A DNA stretch of 64,000 bases from positions 434,001-498,000 of the forward strand of contig NZ_JBMVQY010000002.1 in assembly GCF_049537125.1 (NCBI RefSeq). The letters are read 5' to 3'. This document shows, in pieces, positions 44,874-53,890 of the stretch; the first letter of the stretch is position 1; every line of letters starts with the position of its first letter. The notes under the pieces are model-generated. The model searched no databases. It was not told the DNA's origin and saw only the letters and a list, made by a program, of their open reading frames with translations. The translations under genes were made by a program, and so were the position numbers. Origin of the DNA: Limisphaera sp026417315. Lineage in GTDB: Bacteria > Verrucomicrobiota > Verrucomicrobiia > Limisphaerales > Limisphaeraceae.

Positions 44874-44888
44874 ACGCAAGGAGGCTTT

Positions 44889-45293
44889 ATGGCAAGCAAA
44901 CAGTTGGACCAGCTCATCCAGGAAATGGAGAACTACTGCGAGTGCTGGAAACAGTTCAATCACTTCGTCAACCTGGCCCGCGAAAAGAAATTCGGTCCCG
45001 AGGACGAAGCGCAGTTCCTGGAGGTCAAGACCATCATCGTGCAGGAGCTGGAACTGATCCTGGCCTCGGTGGAGGTCGCCTCGCCCAGCAAGGAAGAGGT
45101 CCACAATGTGTTGAATCTGGCACCTTCGCTGCGATACTTGAGCGAAATGAACGAAGCCGCCCTGCGCAGTATCGAGAATCAGTGGCACAAGATTTACATC
45201 GGATTGCACGCCATCCTGGGCCAGTTGAAGGTGCGCCAACGCCAGGAGGAGGGGCGATCCTTCCTGCCGTTCCGCAAGAACAAAGAAAGTTAG
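44889..45293 (+). CDS. Helical protein of unknown function in the roadblock operon
   Basis: 134 residues, strongly helical and charged throughout (QLDQLIQEMENYCECWKQFNHFVNLAREKKF; EDEAQFLEVKTIIVQELELIL; EEVHNVLNLAPSLRYLSEMNEAALRSIE; WHKIYIGLHAILGQLKVRQRQEE), ending with a basic tail. No family recognised and no catalytic residues apparent; it could form a helical bundle or coiled coil. An excellent ribosome site AAGGAGG (44878-44884) precedes ATG44889, so it is probably made in more than trace amounts. It is 15 bases behind the mini-roadblock gene and ahead of uppP by 55 bases. Confidence 0.75.
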   Translation: MASKQLDQLIQEMENYCECWKQFNHFVNLAREKKFGPEDEAQFLEVKTIIVQELELILASVEVASPSKEEVHNVLNLAPSLRYLSEMNEAALRSIENQWHKIYIGLHAILGQLKVRQRQEEGRSFLPFRKNKES

Positions 45294-45348
45294 AGGGGTT
45301 GCGCCGCAGCGGCTCTGCTCCTTTCTGTCCGGGCGCCCGGGACTTCCC

Positions 45349-46146
45349 ATGAACGAATGGTTGGCTGCCCTTCTGCTGGGCTTCGTCGAAGGGCTCACCG
45401 AGTTCATTCCCGTTTCTTCCACCGGCCATCTGTTGCTGGTCGAGCAGCTCGGCGGGGTGGGGCACCGCAGTGACCTCTTCAACGTGGTCATCCAGTGCGG
45501 CGCCGTGCTGGCCGTGTTGCCCCTGTTCCCGGAGCGTCTGCGACAGCTGACCCGCCCGTGGAGCGATCGCCGCGGTCGCGATTACGGATTGAAGTTGTTG
45601 ACGGCCTTTGTCCTCACGGGCGTCGGTGGCGTGGTGCTGGAGGCGTTGCAGTTCCAGCTCCCCGAAAGTCCCGTGCCGGTCGCGGTGGCCCTCGTGGCCG
45701 GCGGCATCGCCTTCCTGGCGGTCGAAGCCCGACTGCGCCGGCACCCTCCCCGCGGCGAGATCACCTGGCCCGTCGCGGTGGCCGTCGGCCTGGGGCAGTT
45801 GATCGCGGCGGTGTTCCCGGGCACGTCCCGATCCGGCGCCACGATTCTCCTGGCTCTGTTGCTTGGCACCGGCCGACCCCAGGCCACCGAGTTCTCTTTC
45901 CTCGTCGGCATTCCCACGATCTTGGCCGCCGGCGCGTTGAAGATCCTCAAGGCATTGCACACTCCCCCGACGCAGGGTTCCCTCGAACCGTGGCCTGAGA
46001 TCCTGCTGGCCACGGTCGTCTCGGCCGTTGTGTCGTTCATCGCAGTGAAGTGGTGTCTGACTTACGTCCAGCGCCACACCTTCGAACTGTTCGGCTGGTA
46101 CAGAATTGTGCTCGGCGCGGTCATTCTCGCCCTGGTGTGGTTCTGA
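45349..46146 (+). CDS. uppP: Undecaprenyl-diphosphatase (UppP/BacA)
   Basis: Integral membrane phosphatase that recycles undecaprenyl pyrophosphate to the monophosphate carrier used for peptidoglycan and other envelope polymers. The 265 residues show the catalytic motif EGLTEFIPVSSTGHLLL at 14-30 and the second motif PGTSRSGATILLALLLG near 161-177, with about eight membrane segments between and after them. The length matches the family (265-280). Overexpression or presence confers basal bacitracin tolerance in many bacteria (family knowledge). ATG45349 has no strong ribosome site; the region just upstream is a pyrimidine-rich 3' flank of the helical-protein gene. Confidence 0.95.
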   Translation: MNEWLAALLLGFVEGLTEFIPVSSTGHLLLVEQLGGVGHRSDLFNVVIQCGAVLAVLPLFPERLRQLTRPWSDRRGRDYGLKLLTAFVLTGVGGVVLEALQFQLPESPVPVAVALVAGGIAFLAVEARLRRHPPRGEITWPVAVAVGLGQLIAAVFPGTSRSGATILLALLLGTGRPQATEFSFLVGIPTILAAGALKILKALHTPPTQGSLEPWPEILLATVVSAVVSFIAVKWCLTYVQRHTFELFGWYRIVLGAVILALVWF

Positions 46147-46414
46147 GTCGCCGGAGGTTGACTTGGACCGGCGCCACCCGCCCTCGCGCCCACGACGAGG
46201 GAGCTCCGTCGCCTCACCGGGATGCAATCGCGCCGCCTTTCTCAGGAGCCCTTCGCTGGTCGCTCGGCCGCTTGCTCGGCAGTCCCGGGCAGAACCCCCT
46301 GGAGCAAAGCAGACCTGACAGGCTTACAGCCCTGCAGCCACGCAAGGTCGGCTCAGAAACGCGTACTTGCGAGGCCATGGGCCGGGGCCCAAGCTGGGGT
46401 GCAGCGAGGTGCCC

Positions 46415-49120
46415 ATGCCCGCGCGCCAATCTCATCGCCGAAACCATCCGATTCTTGCTCTTGTCTGGGCCGCCTGCACATTGGTCACCGATCTGACCGC
46501 CGGCCCCGCAGTGCTTGAGCATGGTCCCGTGCGATTCGTGCTGGATCCGCAAACGGGGGCCTGGGCCCTGGTGCATTGGGAAAGCGGAGTCGGCTGGGGA
46601 TCCGATCCCGGGCAATCGCGTTTGGGTCTGGTGCATTTGCGTCGCCCGGGCGGCCTCCAGCGGGCGACCTTGCAGCGGTGCGAAGTGCAACCGGACGCGC
46701 GCGGCCTGCTTGCGGTGTTTCACCCCGCGCCCGAACAACCCCGGGCCCTGCTCCGCATCCGCATCCAACCGTTGCCGGACCTCCCGGGATTCGAATTCGT
46801 GTGGGATGCGGACGCCGCGTTGGAGGTCGAATCGCTGCACCTTTTTGATGGCCTCGAGGTGGGTCGCGACTCGGAAGATGCCTGTGCCGTGGTGCCCGTG
46901 CGGGAGGGGATTCTGGTCCCGGCCCGAGGAACCCGGGCCTTTCGGCACCGCTTCGACACCTATGCCTACGAAGGCTGCCACATGGCCATGCTCGGCCTTG
47001 TGCGCGCCGGAGTGGCCAGCTTTTGGTCGTGGGAGGATCCCTACACCTGCGTCGAACTGCGGCGGATTCTTTCGGGCCCGGACGTCGCCCGGCCCCATGC
47101 GCGCCTTACCGCCACACTCGAATGCGGCCCGACCGCCCGGCGGATCCGCTGGGTCTGTGCCGGACGCGGCGATTACGTGCAGATTGCGCGGACCTATCAA
47201 GCGCTCGCCCGCCAGGCAGGCTGGTGGGTGCCATGGTCCGAGAAACTCCGCCAACATCCCGACCGCCAGAAGCTCTTCGGGGCATCCAACGTCAAGCTCT
47301 GGAGCCTGTTGGACCGTCGGATGAACGAGGAAAGCACCGTGGAACAGCAGGTCCGCTTGAACTGGACCTTCGCCGAAGCGGCCCGGGTGGCGGAACATCT
47401 GAAGCACGATCTTCAACTGGATCGAGTGCTCTTCACCCTCGGCGGCTGGATCCACCGCGGCTACGACAATCAACATCCCGACATCCTCCCACCGGCCCCG
47501 GAATGCGGTGGCGAAAGCGCGTTCCGTGCGGCATGTCAACGCATCCTGGCGCTGGGCTACGTGCTCTGCCTCCACGACAACTACCAGGACATGTACCGGG
47601 ATGCGCCCTCTTGGGATGAGGCATGCCTCAACAAAAACCCGGATGGTTCCGCCACCCGCGGCGGGGTCTGGGCCGGCGGCCGGGCTTACATCGTCTGTTC
47701 CCGCAGCGCCCTCGACCTGGCCCGGCGTCCCCAGAATCTGCCTGCCGTCAAAGCCCTTTCCGGCGCGAACGCCTATTTCATCGACACCACCTTCGCCGCC
47801 GGCCTGTACGAGTGTTACGATCCCCGCCATCCGCTGCGCCGGGGCGACGACATGCGCTGGAAGCAGGCCCTGTGCGATTACGCCCGCTCGCTGTTCGGTA
47901 TTTTCGGGAGTGAATGTGGCCGGGAATGGGGCATCCCGCATGCAGACTTCTTCGAAGGCCTGGCCGGCGTCAGCGGCACCTTCTTCCACAACCGCAATCT
48001 GGTGCCGGAGCTCGAAGCCGTGCCCGTCCCGTTGTTCGAGCTGGTGTACCGGCCGTGCATTCAGGTGTACGGGAAGTACGGCTTCGATCCCGGACGCGCC
48101 GCGGATTACGTGCTTCATCACCTCGTCTTGGGCCGCCCGCTGCATTACCACCAGGTGCCGCCGGGTCTTTACTGGCAACGCGAGCAGGTCGAGGCGGCCC
48201 AACCCGAGGTGGTCGCCGTCACCTTCGTCGGCCCGCGGGAAATCGAGATCCGCTACGCCTGGACCGTGGAGAAGCCGCTGCAAGAGGACTGGCGGGTCTT
48301 CGTCCATTTCTGCGATGATCAGGGACGCATCCTTTTTCAAAACGATCACGATCCCGTCCCCGCCACGTCCCGATGGAAGACGGGGCGAGTCGAACAAGGG
48401 CCGTTCCGTCTCCGTTTGCCGGAGGCACTGCCCCCGACCGTGTCCATTCGCATGGGACTGTACCAGCCCGGAGACGGTCGCCGGGCCTGGCTGCGGGGGC
48501 GCGCCGATGACGAACGACGCATCCGTGTGGGTCGGCTGATCCTGGATCGCTCGGCCGTGCAATGGGCCCCCGAGGACGAACGGGACCCGCGGAACGCCGC
48601 GGACCCCGCCCTGTTCCTCCGGGCCGACCATGGGTGGGCCGAGGGCCTGCACCCCTTCGATCGCTTCCTGAAAAACACCCACGAGCTGCTTTCTCCCCTG
48701 AACGCCCTTACGGCCGACCTGCCCATGAGCCGGCACGCTTTTCTGACATCCGATCGCGGCGTGGAACAGGTTGTGTTTGGACACGGCTCTTCGGCTGTCA
48801 CCGTGGTGGTGAACCGCGGCTCGCGACAATTCGCATGGCACAGTCCCCGCTTCGGCTCCGTCCTCCTGCCGCCGGGCGGATTCGTGGTGGACTCGGACCG
48901 TTTCGTCGCCTTTCACGCACTGTGCTGGAATGGCCTGGAATACGCCGCACCGCCATTTTTCACGCTGCGCAGCCTCGACGGTCGCCCGCTCGCCACCTCC
49001 CGACGCATCCGGATCTTCCATGGCTTTGGCGATCCTCGCGTGCGGATCGGGAATCACGTGTGGACCGTACCACGAGAGGCAGTGCTGAATCCGTCCGACC
49101 GACCGGTAAGCCGGCAGTGA
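46415..49120 (+). CDS. Large secreted TIM-barrel glycosidase-like protein (DUF5696-like)
   Basis: 901 residues with a signal peptide (basic MPARQSHRRNH, hydrophobic PILALVWAACTLVTDL, likely cut near TAGPA). An N-terminal beta-sandwich (about 30-260) precedes a barrel-like centre: LFTLGGWIHRGYDNQHPDILPP, ALGYVLCLHDNYQDMY, NAYFIDTTFAAGLYECYDPRHP, GIFGSECGREWGIPHADFFEG, ELVYRPCIQVYGKYGF. The Asp of FIDTTF and the Glu of SECGREW are where a retaining alpha-glycosidase would have nucleophile and acid/base, but this is inference. Beta-rich C-terminal domains follow. The general layout resembles DUF5696 and GH31/36/101-type clans; no exact family can be given. ATG46415 has GAGGT 4 bases upstream. 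Confidence 0.65.
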   Translation: MPARQSHRRNHPILALVWAACTLVTDLTAGPAVLEHGPVRFVLDPQTGAWALVHWESGVGWGSDPGQSRLGLVHLRRPGGLQRATLQRCEVQPDARGLLAVFHPAPEQPRALLRIRIQPLPDLPGFEFVWDADAALEVESLHLFDGLEVGRDSEDACAVVPVREGILVPARGTRAFRHRFDTYAYEGCHMAMLGLVRAGVASFWSWEDPYTCVELRRILSGPDVARPHARLTATLECGPTARRIRWVCAGRGDYVQIARTYQALARQAGWWVPWSEKLRQHPDRQKLFGASNVKLWSLLDRRMNEESTVEQQVRLNWTFAEAARVAEHLKHDLQLDRVLFTLGGWIHRGYDNQHPDILPPAPECGGESAFRAACQRILALGYVLCLHDNYQDMYRDAPSWDEACLNKNPDGSATRGGVWAGGRAYIVCSRSALDLARRPQNLPAVKALSGANAYFIDTTFAAGLYECYDPRHPLRRGDDMRWKQALCDYARSLFGIFGSECGREWGIPHADFFEGLAGVSGTFFHNRNLVPELEAVPVPLFELVYRPCIQVYGKYGFDPGRAADYVLHHLVLGRPLHYHQVPPGLYWQREQVEAAQPEVVAVTFVGPREIEIRYAWTVEKPLQEDWRVFVHFCDDQGRILFQNDHDPVPATSRWKTGRVEQGPFRLRLPEALPPTVSIRMGLYQPGDGRRAWLRGRADDERRIRVGRLILDRSAVQWAPEDERDPRNAADPALFLRADHGWAEGLHPFDRFLKNTHELLSPLNALTADLPMSRHAFLTSDRGVEQVVFGHGSSAVTVVVNRGSRQFAWHSPRFGSVLLPPGGFVVDSDRFVAFHALCWNGLEYAAPPFFTLRSLDGRPLATSRRIRIFHGFGDPRVRIGNHVWTVPREAVLNPSDRPVSRQ

Positions 49121-49412
49121 AACGTGCCTGCTCCGGGGCGCTCACGGGCCGGCGGAATCTACAGTGAAATCTTGACCGCTCCGGCGGTTCCTCGAGGTGC
49201 GCCACCGATTCGGAGAGAAAGCAATCTTCAGAGAGTGCGCCTTCTGCGGTTGCGGCTCCGCGGCCCGGGAATCCGGCTCTGCCCTGGCAAGCTGCTCAAG
49301 CCCCGCCTGACGCATGCGCAGCACATACCCGACCTCCCGCTCTGGACCACGGCGCGCCCGAGACTCCGACAGCCAGCCCCCGGACCGCCCAGCGATCCGC
49401 CCCGCTCACAAC

Positions 49413-50267
49413 CTAGGGCGAATCTGCCTTCCCCTCCTTCGAGGGTGCAGGCGCCGCCGAGTGGCGCGACTCGAACAGAAACGCCCCGTAGCCGACCACC
49501 CGGTCCCGGGGCCCGGCCGTGTCCCCTGAATTCCGCAGGTCCGCCGTCTCCGCCACCAACCCGCGGGCCGCCGCGGCACGCAACAGGCCGCGAATGGCCC
49601 GAAACCCACACGCATGCTGAACCGTAAGCGGATCCGCCCGGCCCGCCTCGATGGCCCCCGCCGTCATGCGGTCGATCCGCCGGGCCGTCTCGTAAGGATG
49701 GTAATGACTGAGATCCGAGCTGATCACGATGCGCGTTTCCGGCCCGCCCCAGAGCTGGTCCAGCACCTCGCGCACCTCCTCATCCGTTGCTTCGCCCACC
49801 ACCAACGGCACAATTGCAAAACGGCCCAGCAAAACCTGCAGGAACGGCAGTTCCACCTCCAGACAATGCTCGGCAGCGTGGGCCGGATCGAACACGCGCA
49901 CCTGGGGCAGGTCGGCGATTCGCGCCACCGCATCACTGTCCACCGGCACCCGACCCAGCGGCGTCTGAAAGGAAGCCGCGCTCGGCAGAGCCAGCCCTTC
50001 GAACCACACATGATGCGAGGGGCCCACCAACACCACACGTTCCACCGCCTGCCCGAGCTGCCCCCACGGTCGAAAGGCCGTTCCGGCCACCGGTCCGGAG
50101 TAAATGTATCCAGCATGCGGCGCGATCACGGCCTTGGGATCGGTCGCCCGGGCCGGCCGACCCTCTTGCAAAAATGCCTCCACGCACCGGCCGAGTTCAC
50201 GCGCCTCGTCCGGATAAAACAGCCCCGCCACCGCCGGCGGACGCGTCTGCTCGAACACTCTGCCCAT
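49413..50267 (-). CDS. AmmeMemoRadiSam system protein B (MEMO1 family)
   Basis: 284 residues of the MEMO1-like fold related to extradiol dioxygenases and LigB. Family landmarks: RPPAVAGLFYPD at the start, IAPHAGYIYSGPVAGTAF, VVLVGPSHHVWFEGLALPSA, AEHCLEVELPFLQVLLG, IVISSDLSHYHPYETA and the Cys/Gly-rich CGFRAIRGLLRAA. The three His candidates for a metal site (HAGY, PSHH, SDLSHY) are present, as in human MEMO1 where they can bind iron or copper. In many bacteria this gene sits with a radical SAM and an AMMECR1-type gene; neither is adjacent here. Its biochemical reaction is not established. Confidence 0.9.
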   Translation of the reverse strand: MGRVFEQTRPPAVAGLFYPDEARELGRCVEAFLQEGRPARATDPKAVIAPHAGYIYSGPVAGTAFRPWGQLGQAVERVVLVGPSHHVWFEGLALPSAASFQTPLGRVPVDSDAVARIADLPQVRVFDPAHAAEHCLEVELPFLQVLLGRFAIVPLVVGEATDEEVREVLDQLWGGPETRIVISSDLSHYHPYETARRIDRMTAGAIEAGRADPLTVQHACGFRAIRGLLRAAAARGLVAETADLRNSGDTAGPRDRVVGYGAFLFESRHSAAPAPSKEGKADSP

Positions 50268-51208
50268 GACCCCTCGAGCTTTGCGACCCCGTCCCTACCC
50301 TACACCCGGCCCGGTGATCTGTCATCCATGCAGCTACCGCATTCTCTGTTGGGTAGCTTCGTCCATTTCAGAGTTCCTCCACATCCTGAGTCTGTCCCAA
50401 CACCCGGTGCAGGTGAAGGAAGGGTGGGCAACCCACCCACGGGACGGCCGGCGTCGGTGCGGCCCGGCTGACCAAGGGCGTCCCCGAGCCGTGCCGACGA
50501 CCCCGTAATTCAGGCTTCGTCGCGAGTCGCGGCCTCGGCAATCTGCTTCAAGAGACCGGACCGCGGGCCCACGGTGCCCTTGGACACTCGTGTGGATCCG
50601 TTCGCCCGGTTCTGGATGCCCGGTGGGTTTTCGGGTGGCGCTGGCTACTCCCGCCTGCCAGATCGCAGCCCCTCGAGTCTGCCAGCGCTGCGCAGGCGTT
50701 TGCAGGCGATGAGGCCGGTGACGCGCCAAACGTTGGCCGGGCTGCCTTTGACCTTCTCCCGGGCACTGCGGAACTCCTTCCGGCCGTTGCCCGCCGGCCG
50801 GCTGAAACTTGGGAATACGGCAGGAGCAAAAACCTGCGGGCAAGATCGGACCTGCGGCGGTTCTGGCGGAATCGGAGTCAGGGGCTGCCCCGTGTTCCTC
50901 TCACCGCTTGGCGAGGCTTTCCGTCGAACTTTCCATGCGCCTGGTTCCAAAGAAGTCCGCGCGGTGCCTGGAACCGGCTTTCCCGGGGGCGGGCGGAAAA
51001 AGCGCAACGCGGAGATCTCTCTGCCCCCGTGCTCGTGGCTTGCACCTGTGCGGTCACAGCGGGACCCGTGTATGCCCGCACTGCGGACCTGGCCGACTTC
51101 GCAGCGGCGCGGGGCAGGGTTGGCGTCCAACCCCGCACAACGACGCCCGCTGGGGCAAGCCTTTCGCGGCCAACGTCCTGTGGTTGGCCTCCCCGCCCGC
51201 CGCGGCCG
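50268..51208. other. Gene-free stretch
   Basis: About 940 bases. No frame resembles a known protein and I see no RNA gene or repeat cluster. It separates two minus-strand genes and may carry the promoter of the AmmeMemoRadiSam B gene. Confidence 0.45.
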
Positions 51209-52570
51209 TTAGCTCAACCGGTATCGCCCGGGAATCGGCACTTCCGGGAAGGGAAGCGGCCCGAACTCGTATTTCTCCGGGCCGAGTCGCTGGTTGGAGT
51301 TCAAGATCGTGTCCCACTCCACGGTCTTGCCGCTGTAAGCCGACTCCCGACCCATGATGCCGGTGAGGGTGGATTCCGCGATGGCCTGGGCCTCGTTCAG
51401 GGGCTGGCCTGCACGAATGCTCTGAATCAGATCCAGATGCTCCTGTTCGTAGGCGTTGACCTCATCGCCGCGGAACCGCCAGCTCTCGCCTCCTTTGACC
51501 CGAATCCAGCTCTGGCAGTTGCTGGTCCCTTTGGTGCCCGCAATGAACTCGCCGACCAGATTGTCGCAGTGATCCATCTGCCGGCATTGACTGAACACGC
51601 GGATGCCGTTGGCGTATTCGTACTCGACGGCGAAATGATCGTAGATGTGGCCGTACGTGGGTCCGGGCGGCCGGGCCTGGCGCCCGCCCAGCGCCCGCGC
51701 CCGAATCGGATGATCGCCGATCACCCAGTTCATGATGTCCAGGTTGTGCACGTGTTGTTCCACGATGTGGTCCCCGGACAACCAGGTGAAGTAATTCCAG
51801 TTGCGGAGCTGCCACTCCATGTCGGTCCACTCCGGCCGGCGTTCGACCACCCAGATGACACCGCCGTTCCAGTAACAGGTTCCGTACATCAGCTCGCCCA
51901 GCGCCCCGTCGCGAATGCGTCGAATGGTTTCATTGTAACTGCGCATGTGCCGGCGCTGCGTGCCGGCGACGATGCCCAATCCCTTTTCCTTTGCCAGCCG
52001 GCCCGCCTCCATCACCAAACGCACCCCGGGCGGATCCACCGCAGCCGGTTTTTCCATGAACACGTGCTTGCCGGCCTGAATCGCCGCCATCAGGTGCCGC
52101 GGCCGAAAATGCGGCGGCTCGGCCAGGATCACGTAGTTGACCTCGGGAATGGCCAAGAGCTTCTGATATGCGTCAAAGCCCACAAAGCAGTGGTCATCCG
52201 GAACCCGGATGCCCACGCGGGCCAGATTCTGCCGACAATGGGCCAGTCGGTCGGGAAACACGTCCGCCAGCGCAATGACGGACACGTTTTTATGTCGGAC
52301 CGCCGCGCCCTCCTTGACCGTTTCGGTGTGATAACCCTCGCGCGGATAGACCACTTCGGTGGCCACCCCGAGCGCATCGAGCACCGCCCCGCCCCCGCGC
52401 CCGCCGCAGCCGATCAACCCGATCCGGATGGGATCGTCCGGCTCGGCCCGGCTGGTGATCACGAACGGAAACTCCGTGATGGCCGCTGTGCCCGCCACTG
52501 CCAGGGAAGATCGTTTGAGGAAGGTGCGCCGGTCGATGCCCGGCTCCTGCTGGGTACCGTTGGTTTTCAT
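51209..52570 (-). CDS. Tat-exported Gfo/Idh/MocA-family oxidoreductase
   Basis: 453 residues. The N-terminus carries a twin-arginine signal (RRTFLKRSSLAVAGTAAI), so the folded NAD(P)-bound enzyme is exported to the periplasm. The Rossmann domain has IGLIGCGGRGGGA; the catalytic Lys is in VFMEKPAAVDPPG and the family His/Asp region in GDHIVEQHVHNLDIMNWV. This combination of Tat signal and Gfo/Idh fold is abundant in Planctomycetes and Verrucomicrobia, probably in carbohydrate oxidation; the substrate is unknown. ATG52570 is the start that positions the Tat motif correctly; the frame runs on upstream without similarity. Confidence 0.9.
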   Translation of the reverse strand: MKTNGTQQEPGIDRRTFLKRSSLAVAGTAAITEFPFVITSRAEPDDPIRIGLIGCGGRGGGAVLDALGVATEVVYPREGYHTETVKEGAAVRHKNVSVIALADVFPDRLAHCRQNLARVGIRVPDDHCFVGFDAYQKLLAIPEVNYVILAEPPHFRPRHLMAAIQAGKHVFMEKPAAVDPPGVRLVMEAGRLAKEKGLGIVAGTQRRHMRSYNETIRRIRDGALGELMYGTCYWNGGVIWVVERRPEWTDMEWQLRNWNYFTWLSGDHIVEQHVHNLDIMNWVIGDHPIRARALGGRQARPPGPTYGHIYDHFAVEYEYANGIRVFSQCRQMDHCDNLVGEFIAGTKGTSNCQSWIRVKGGESWRFRGDEVNAYEQEHLDLIQSIRAGQPLNEAQAIAESTLTGIMGRESAYSGKTVEWDTILNSNQRLGPEKYEFGPLPFPEVPIPGRYRLS

Positions 52571-53890
52571 AGGCTTTCCATCCGCTCGATTGCCACCCAA
52601 CATGCGGGAACGCGTCGGCCCCTCCAAGTCAAAAGCGGCCGGCGTCCGGTCAAGGGAACGCAGTTCGGTCATATGGAGCGCCGGATTCAACGGTCCCCGT
52701 GGAGATGCGCTTTTCCCTTGGCTTTCTCGTGCTCGGCGGACCCGAAAATGCCGGAGAGCTTCCAAGGGACGTTCAGAATGTGAGAGACGCCGGACAGCCC
52801 ACGTGCGGTGCCGAGGGCCCTCCCTGCAGCAACGGTGCGATCGGCTTGGTCCATAACAGGCCGAGGGAGATTCCTTTCGCGAGTCCCACCAAGAGCCGGA
52901 AAGTCTGGCGCCTCCCGCGCGCTTTGCGTTTGCTCCAACGGAGCGTGGATGCACCAGGCTCCATCCGGCGGCTTGGCCAAAACGAGATTCGTCGATTCTG
53001 CGTGAGCGGTTTCGACTTCCGTGCGCCTTCGGCGCGCCGGGTTCCTGAGGCGCCGCCCCGAGCCGGTGGACGGGATGCGCCTTTGGCGTGGGCTCGCCCC
53101 GTGCGGTCCGCCAACAACGAAGTTGAGGCGCTGACAAACCCTGACTGCGCCCACGCTGCGGGGGACAATGCTCCCAAAAGCAGCCTCAGCAAATTGAGTT
53201 CCTTCAAACCCATCAAGGATCGGAAGGGTCTTACGCATCCTGCGCGGTGAAGGTTTCCCCCATTGAGGTGCAGGGCCGCCGGCCCGGGACGCAGGCCCTG
53301 CCCGAAACCGCACTGCGCAATACCGGATCCATGGCTCCTCCTTCAGCAAGCCCTGGATCCGCCCCATCGGGGCGGGAATTCACCAGCCCAGGGCAATGCC
53401 CTCGGCAATCGGAAGGCCGTAATACATCGTGCCCTGAAGGGGCAGAACTCGGTGCGCACATGCCCTGATGCGATGGGGTCCTCGAGTTGCGCCCTTTCAG
53501 GGCGCGGTGGGTTTTGCGGACCGCATTCCCGGGGCGTTGCCCCGGGCTGTCGAATTGGTGCGCCTTCGGCGCCTAAATGGACCGTGCGATGCGTGGACCG
53601 CGGAGCGTGCATTTCGGTCTGCGGGCCCCAGATTCAGGGACTCTATGCGAATGTCGGTTTCCCCGGGTTCGCCCTGCCGAGGGTCACCGACATTCCGCCG
53701 AGGATTCTTGGTTGCCCCAAGAATGCGCCGCGGAGTTCAGCCCGGCACGGCCCGTTGGCCCGGCCGCAATCCCTCTGGCCCGCCCGTTACCTCGGCTTTC
53801 CCTCGCATCCTTCCGCGACCCTGCGCGTGGGGACCGTGCCCCGCCAAAAGGGTTGCCCGCCCGTCCGTCGCATTCTTAACTGACTGGGTC
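52571..53890. other. Gene-free stretch upstream of the propeller gene
   Basis: About 1.3 kb without a recognisable protein or RNA gene. Its main content is the hairpin cluster at 53360-53572, listed separately. The remainder is plain GC-rich sequence. Confidence 0.5.
53360..53572. repeat. Cluster of short perfect hairpins
   Basis: Successive palindromes: CGCCCC/GGGGCG (53360-53374), AGGGC/GCCCT (53390-53402), GCCC/GGGC around 53431-53443, GCGCCCT/AGGGCGC (53489-53505), CCCGGGGC/GCCCCGGG (53528-53546) and GCGCC/GGCGC (53560-53572). Most loops are three bases. The left group reads roughly as the complement of the right group, so two copies of a multi-hairpin repeat appear to face each other. 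None is followed by a T-run, so they are not ordinary terminators. Confidence 0.7.

Noticed and set aside
46214..49057. About 950-codon minus-strand frame opposite the glycosidase-like gene
   Set aside because: The plus-strand frame has a signal peptide, ribosome site and coherent domains; the minus frame has none.
53489..53546. Rho-independent terminator
   Set aside because: Strong stems but no following T-tract, and no gene ends nearby on either strand.
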